Translations under genes and position numbers: made by a program | Assembly: GCF_026745355.1 (NCBI RefSeq) | Contig: NC_079206.1 | Span: 985,800-1,049,799, forward strand | DNA from: Beta vulgaris subsp. vulgaris | Taxonomy: Eukaryota; Streptophyta; Magnoliopsida; Caryophyllales; Amaranthaceae | DNA length: 64,000 nucleotides | Reading direction: 5' to 3' | Part shown: positions 57,721 through 64,000 of the stretch, one piece after another | Position numbering within the stretch: position 1 is the first letter of the stretch | Layout of the letters: every line of letters starts with the position of its first letter | The notes under the pieces: generated by a model | Seen by the model: only the letters and a program-made list of their open reading frames with translations | The model's database searches: none | What the model was told of the DNA's origin: nothing

Positions 57721-60030
57721 TATATATATATATATGTTGTGCTTAGCTATTTCGAAAAAAAGTCCAAAATATAGTGTCGGCCTGTCGGGCATGCCCATAA
57801 TATTAATTAATTTGGCAACATGTAGTTATTTTTAGTTGCAATATTAAACTTTTCATAATCTTTACGTCTTCATATTTTCAAACATATTTAAATATATAAA
57901 TTTGATGAATGTTAGTATTTGGAAATATAAACTGAAACTAATTTATCTTATCTTATTAAAAAAAAACTAATTTATCAAGATTTCACGTGATAATTAGTGT
58001 TGTTTATTTATATATTAGTAAAAATGTCAGGCCAATGAACCAAAAAAACTCCAATATTGCAATAAAGAATCTAACAAATATAAGTGGCCATTTAGGAGTG
58101 TGTCATTTACATATTTAAGCTCAATAAGTAACTTTTAAACATCATTTGCACATGAAATTTACTTAAAACAAACATTGTTTGTGACTTAAATTGCAAATAT
58201 GGTAGCACAATGTACATTATGAGGCTGTCAGATATATTACATTTCTTAGGGATTTAACTGATATATTGACAAATAATGGATGGTAGTTTTATATTGAAAT
58301 ATTTTGCTTAGATAGATATGTGCAACCTTGTGAACTTGGCCTCGATCCGGATGTAGCCCGAAGGGTGAACCGGGTGCAAACACCCAAAAAAAAAAAATTA
58401 TATTCATCACATTGGCAATTTTAGTATTTTACACCTTTTGAACTACCATATATGATTCACACTTCACAGCAGAAGTTGGCATCATATATATATGCCTGTT
58501 TCCTTCTATTAGACACATCCACCTCTATGCTTTGGCGTACGAACATAAGAGACTCAAGTGCTAACCTCTACTTTAACTTTGCAGCTATATGATGCCATGA
58601 TTAATGTGGTGCACTTATATGAATATCTTTGCATCTATGTAAACAAAGGCTTATAGTTAAAAAGTTTATGATATATATGTATTATGTATACTTTATACAT
58701 GTTATTGCAAAAATAAGATTTGGCTAAATTTTGTGAGCTAACAAAAACTTTATCACTAAATATTTGTCCCATTCCAATACCCTTTAGTACATGAATGTAA
58801 GCCAATTGTTTTGTTCCTTGAGATCAATAATCATAAAACACATATTTGACTAAATGACAAAAAAAAAAATACTATTACTAAGTATAATTTCCACTCCAAT
58901 ATATTAGTACATCCATGTAAGTTCTGTCAATTTTCAGATTATATGAAATGTGCCTGGATAACTCAATAAAAAGGAGGAGAGTTTAGTCCACTTATTACAA
59001 GCCAAAAAAAGTTCCATCTTAATTAACTCCTAATCTTATAAAGTGGCCGGTTTAGTCTCTCCTCTTTCTCCAATGTGGGACAGTACTCACACGTGGTGAT
59101 CAACGGGATTCAACAATCAAGTTTCAGCCTTGAAATCTAACGAAGCCATTTGACTAATATTTGAAGGTTCACAAAATATCCATCACTAAAAAATTTGTTC
59201 ATTCCACTAGCCTTAGTTCATCAATGTATCCCCAACTTTTTTGTCCTTCAAGATCAAACAAAGCAATTTAACTAATATTTGAGGGCTTATAATGTATCTA
59301 ATAAAAATTTATCCACCTCCATCTCTTAATACATCAATGTATGTGTCTCCAAGTTTTTGTCCCTTGGGATCAAACAACCAAATCAACAAGGATGGTCACC
59401 TACAATACAAATGCAATCCTCTCAACTCTTGCACATAATCATCTCCTATCCCCAACAATATATAAATATACTAAGTTAGATCAAGCTTAGTAGAATAAAA
59501 ATTAATACAAGTAATCTCTTACTTTGGATGATTTATTTACAAACAAAATATTCATAGAAATCTATTGAAATACAAAGTATATTTCTTCATACATGAAAAT
59601 TAGTAGTGCATAATATTGTAGAATAACAAATAATCAAGCGATTGGATAAAGATAACAGAATAATCCGTCGAATGTAAGTTAAGTTCAATAAAAATAAGTA
59701 CAATCAAATATTCGTTTTGAGTCTGAAATCCCAATAATACTTGGAAACCTTTCAATCTCCTAGATAGATGCTATTATCATCCAATAACAATAGGCATCAT
59801 ATATTCTAAGTCCACATTTGAGGACAACCACAAGGGTTGATCTCATAATTAAGTCCAATACCCTTAATTACTAACAATATTGCATAACCATGTATATTTT
59901 TATTATGTACAAGGCACTTATCCAAGATTCCTCTTGTAGTAATTGTACTTCCTATATAATCAGTATGTATATGTATAAGATCAGATTAATTAGGTAATTA
60001 ATTAGCATGTAATATAGTAAACATCTTTGT
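57721..60030. other. intergenic and 3' side of the NAC gene
   Basis: AT-rich; a SINE 3' fragment lies at 58325-58397. Phrases such as AATATTTGAAGG...CATCAATGTAT and TTTTGTCC-TTCAAGATCAAAC recur at 58740-59390 (near 58760, 58880, 59160 and 59270), suggesting a worn repeat of uneven spacing. No gene is seen. Confidence 0.4.
58325..58397 (+). mobile_element. SINE 3' fragment
   Basis: GAACTTGGCCTCGATCCGGA through GGTGAACCGGGTGCAAACAC and an A run; matches the 3' half of the SINE at 1503-1657. Confidence 0.55.
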
Positions 60031-62906
60031 TTACTTCCACATATCAATTTGACAGCTCGAGGTAGATGTTGAAGCATATTGATCCGATGACATCCCTAGA
60101 TTATCTTGCTTATTCGAATTAGGGCTTATCACCATGTTCATGTGCTCAGATTCAGGAAAAATAGGCGCATTCGAGTAATTTGACTCCTTACTCGGACCAG
60201 GAGGGCCATGTTCATCTTGGCTAAGTTGAGAAGCAACAAACTTATCAAGTACCCTCCAATCTGTAACTTGATCTACAACTCCTCCAAAATTGTTGCCATA
60301 TATTGAATTCAATGGTTGTGAATGAATAATTTGATCCTGAGTAAGCATCGACGACGAATGCATATTCATGCTTGATCCATAGGGTTGTATTGAGCTACAA
60401 TTTTGCACACTAGCTTGAGGCATTTTAGGGCTTTCCAATTGAGGTAATTGAAGGAATTGGTCATGGTGAGACATGTTGTAGGGTGGTATTTCAAGCTCTT
60501 GTTTGCATGGGTACATATTGTGGTTGTGAAAATTATTATTAGGTGCATGGTAATTAGGATGATGAGGAATTCTTCTTGGAGAGTCCATATCATGCATGAA
60601 AGAAACTTGATCATCGTACCAACATGGAGAACCATCTAACTTGCGTACTGTTGCCATTCTCTTCTTAAAAACCCTGCATACTACCCAACCTTCCTCCTGA
60701 AAAAATTGTTAGGAAGAATAATATTAGTAAATTAAACATAGGTTAGAATTTTCATTAGTGACAGGAAATTTGATATCTAAAATGCTTACATTATATTGCA
60801 AGAAAGTGCATGATATGGCTTGATATATAGCATGTGTTTTTTTTAGGTAGTAATCTTGTATGAGATCACTATTGATAGGAGTAATGTTATCTCAATTAGG
60901 TTACCGTGTTATAATTTACGTCATACATTCGAATACTTCATAATTTATTGTGTAACATTTTTTTCGAAAATTTACTAATTATGACCACTTCATTCCCTCG
61001 CACTTATACAATTCTTTTTAACCATTGATGTGCATAAAAAGCATTTGACAAAATAAACCATACAAAAGTGTTTTAATATTCGTAATGTTTGTTTTATATT
61101 AGGGAAATTAATGGTCAAAGTTAACAAGTTTTGACTTGATCAATGTGCAGATCGACCACGCATAACTCAAGAACTCCCACTTCACAAGACAAAAGATGTT
61201 GCACCTTAAAACCATATGACAAGAAAAGGAGTAGCCCCTTTGCAATATAGGTTCCATTTGGTAGGGCGTAAAATATTTTCAGTGTAAACTGATTTTCATG
61301 GAAAACAATTTACAATGTAAAACACAATTCCAAAATTAGTTTTCTGTTGTTTGGTTCCATGTAAGAAAAATGATGAAATGAAAGGGAAAGTAAGAAGGTA
61401 GTGAGAGGAATGTACAAGAGAGCTAAGGAAAACAATTTTTCCTTTATTTTGAAGGGAATTGTAAATGATTTTCCGTCATTGTGAAATTGATTTTACCCCA
61501 AGGTAAAATGGTTTTACACTCTTTTGTCAATCAAACAACGTAAAACTGAAAATAGAGGAAAATAGTTTTCCAGGAAAACGTTTTACGCCCTACCAAACGG
61601 CGCCATAAAGTGAACACATCCCTCTTCTTTTATCAATGTGGGACACTCACAACATGTGTTGTGCGCTATACATCATAGCTTGAACAGCATGCATACAAAT
61701 TTAGTTGTAACTTAGGAGATAAGTAAACTTGCCTGAGGGGTTCCAGTTTCATTAGTTTCAAGGCGATACTCATGCATAATCCAATCAGACTTCTGTCCAT
61801 TAGGTGCTCGACCTTTATAGAAAACCAAAGTCTTTCTCATACCAATCAAGCTATGCTTCAAGTATATGGCTTTGTCTCTTCCAGTAGCTTTCCAAAATCC
61901 TGCTTTGGTAGCTCGGTTCGTACGAGTTCCCGTTGGATACTTCTTGTCTTTGTGGCTGAAGAAATACCACTCATGTTGTTCTTCACTACCTATTTTGCAT
62001 AATTCTGCTTCAATTTTTTTTACAAACGATACAACATGAATAAATGAAATTATTTAGGTTAACATTAATATGCGTCCAACGCTTCTAAAGAGACTCTCAC
62101 CCTAGGTATGATAATAGAGTCAAATAGATTTAGCTAATAATTTTATACTATGTATGAAGCATGGACACCTCTAGGACTACTCGAAGTTCCCTTTTCTTTA
62201 AAACGTTTCTATTCTCAAAACCCCAACTGTTTTCATGCTAATAAATCTCCGAAATGACCGGGACATGCATAAAGGTCTCCATATGTTAGAAATATTTACT
62301 CCCTCCGTCCCAAAATATAGTTCTCATTTCATTTTGCACAGTCTCCAAGACTTACCTTTGACCTACGATATCTTCTATTTCTTATTAGTAAAAAATATAA
62401 AAAGTTTGATATTACGAATTTATACATTGAGGCGAATCTAACAAGACCCCTCATGAATATGTTTTTTTGTATACATTAGTAAAAATGTTTGGTCAATGTT
62501 TTTAAAATTTGACTCCCAAAATAGAAATGGGAACTATATTTTGGGACGGAGGGAGTATATTTTAAAAGCCAAAAAAAAAAAAAAATTGTGCTACACATGT
62601 CTTATGCTTGTTATAATATAATGATTGTTACATATTGACTCAAATTGATTTGGAATTACCCCCTTTGAGTATTCTGATCATAACGAAGGACAAAAAATTT
62701 CATTAGGCACTTCAATGAAATGTGTACATTTGAAAATAAGACTTACCTTGAAGATCCCATGGTTCAATCTTGTAAAGATCAACATCTTTAATGACATCAA
62801 GATCAATCTTTCTTGCAGCTATTTTCTTGCGCAGGTAATAATCTACCAGTTCTTCATCAGTTGGATGGAATCTGAAGCCCGGAGGAACATGCGCAAATGT
62901 ATCCAT
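60031..62906 (-). CDS. VND4/5: NAC transcription factor, VND4/VND5-like
   Basis: Three exons on the minus strand: 62906-62747, 62004-61733 and 60696-60031, giving 365 residues. The NAC domain spans residues 7-157: [93 protein letters not shown] and [13 protein letters not shown]. Just after it [12 protein letters not shown], and late in the tail [18 protein letters not shown], are typical of VND proteins, which switch on secondary wall formation and cell death in xylem vessels. [10 protein letters not shown] with ELCKIG favours the VND4/5 side over VND1-3 or VND6, from memory. Intron 2 begins GCAAGT, a GC-AG intron; both sides keep the frame. MITEs sit in both introns. Confidence 0.95.
61250..61604. 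mobile_element. foldback MITE in NAC intron 2
   Basis: Left GGTTCCATTTGGTAGGGCGT and right ACGCCCTACCAAACGGCGCC are inverted; inner segments such as AAAACAATTTACAATGTAAA mirror each other. ATA flanks both sides. About a third of the intron is this element. Confidence 0.75.
62297..62557. mobile_element. Stowaway-type MITE in NAC intron 1
   Basis: Near-perfect ends TACTCCCTCCGTCCCAAAAT and ATTTTGGGACGGAGGGAGTA, 261 bp, TA at both sides. It is the cleanest copy of the family found at 13035-13288 and 30972-31538. Confidence 0.85.
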
Positions 62907-64000
62907 TTTCTTAAACTAGGTCAAGCAACCTGCATGTTTCATGCAAAGAAAGAAATTTAGCATATAAATCATTTAGGCTTTGTTCTTTTGGGCATAGTTT
63001 CAATTTATTTCAGTTCAGTGCACTTCAGTTTAGCTACTTTCCTCCTAATGTTTTACTTCAGTTCAATTCAGTTTAGCTCGTTTCAGTTTAGCTCGCATTG
63101 TATTTGTACATACATGTGTATTTCTACAAATTTCCTGCTAGACAAATTTCTACAAATTTTTTAGGTGATGCAATATTATATTGAGATCACTTCAAATTTC
63201 AATCATGAAAATAAGCTACTAAATGAAGCAAATTATATGATAAAAACCCTATATTAGGCTGCATAATTTTGCCATAAAACGGGGAGGCAAATCGTGATAT
63301 ACTTAAGTAGGTGGTAGCCACACATTGTTATAAAAATGCAACAAAGATGCAAACGCATGCTAATTGCAATATAAACAAATTAACCAAAATTATAATAGAG
63401 TCAATCCTTTTTCTTCAGGTCAAACAAATTTTTCACATGTATTCAGCTGTGGCAGACAAGATGATGCTACTAAAGGAAAGGCCAATCTCTTTTGCCCTCA
63501 CCAGTATGCTTAAATGAGCAGACAAATGAATCTTGCATTCTAGATATAAACCCTTAGTTTCCTTCATTGTAGTATAGATTTTTTTTTTCCAAAAATAATG
63601 GATTTGCTAAAATCTTTTATAGGTAATGCAAAAAGTAGTAAAAATACTATTCAGGGGATTGTGGCTCGATTTGACAATATACTAGCTGAAAATAAACTGA
63701 AACAGATAAGTTAGCTGAAATTAGATAAGATAGAACTGAAATTGAAAAGGTGCTGGAACTTATAAATTAGTTGATTAGCTTAACTGTTTGGAAAAAAATA
63801 GTTGCTTAAGTTGATGAATTATTTTGACGGAATTAGTTGCTTAAGTTGATGAGTTATTTCGGCAAAATTAGTTGTTATTAAAATTTTAAAAAGATTTTCC
63901 GAAATTTCAGTCATCTGATTTTGAAAAGATAAAAAGTTTTAACTTATCATTTCAGTCATTTTAACCACCTAAAATTCAGTTTAGGTACTCTCCAAACAAT
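62907..64000. other. promoter side of the NAC gene
   Basis: Upstream of the minus-strand start. Contains TTCAG-rich element remains at 62979-63098 and, from about 63658 to the window end, another element-like stretch (AGCTGAAA, CTGAAAT and TTCAGTCAT motifs). No further gene is seen. Confidence 0.4.
62979..63098. mobile_element. TTCAG-family fragment upstream of the NAC gene
   Basis: TTTGTTCTTTTGGGCATAG opens it, followed by TTTCAGTTCAGTGCACTTCA-like units. The right end is not identifiable. Confidence 0.4.

Noticed and set aside
60366..60639. Alternative frames over the last NAC exon
   Set aside because: Shadows of the C-terminal NAC frame, which joins by matching splice phases to the NAC domain.

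Overview
This window looks like a nuclear chromosome segment from a dicot plant. The genes have many introns and plant-only families (SKU5-like, YABBY, NAC/VND, thylakoid lumen protein), intergenic DNA is AT-rich, and transposable elements are dense. The repeat style (Stowaway-type MITEs, TTCAG-rich elements, TRIMs) would suit a Caryophyllales genome such as a spinach or beet relative, but that is only an inference.

There are five gene models. From left to right: (1) a 9-exon SKS/SKU5-type multicopper-oxidase-like gene, + strand, 3677-8666; (2) a 7-exon YABBY gene of the FIL/YAB1 clade, - strand, 16330-21784; (3) a 7-exon chloroplast gene for a thylakoid-lumen pentapeptide-repeat protein, + strand, 38939-41435; (4) a tail-to-tail single-exon gene for an acidic repeat protein, - strand, 41735-42970, that I cannot assign firmly; (5) a 3-exon NAC gene of the VND type (xylem vessel regulator), - strand, 60031-62906, whose second intron has a GC donor. 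A tRNA-Asp(GTC) gene lies at 37363-37434. For every multi-exon model the exon lengths and phases add up to an open frame.

The rest is mobile DNA and its remains. A 4.7-kb Ty1/copia element (47677-52382) has two identical 147-bp LTRs and a perfect CTTCC target duplication, so it inserted recently; gag and pol lie in different frames. Other elements with defined ends are a Mutator-like foldback element with a GC-rich core (15091-16124), a hAT-type element with an 8-bp duplication (56906-57402), short Helitrons, two clear TRIMs and a probable third, two solo LTRs of one family inside introns of two genes, a three-deep MITE nest (30784-31589), and SINE copies. A 323-bp tandem satellite fills 25490-28268. 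A cytochrome P450 relic (44318-45140) is split by a MITE.

The genes are functionally unrelated (cell wall, leaf polarity, chloroplast lumen, xylem), as is normal for plant chromosomes, and nothing suggests a cluster. I found no convincing new multi-gene system. The most unusual items are the acidic tandem-module protein, the gag/pol frame break in an otherwise fresh retrotransposon, and the nested or gene-inserted elements whose target duplications let the order of events be read.
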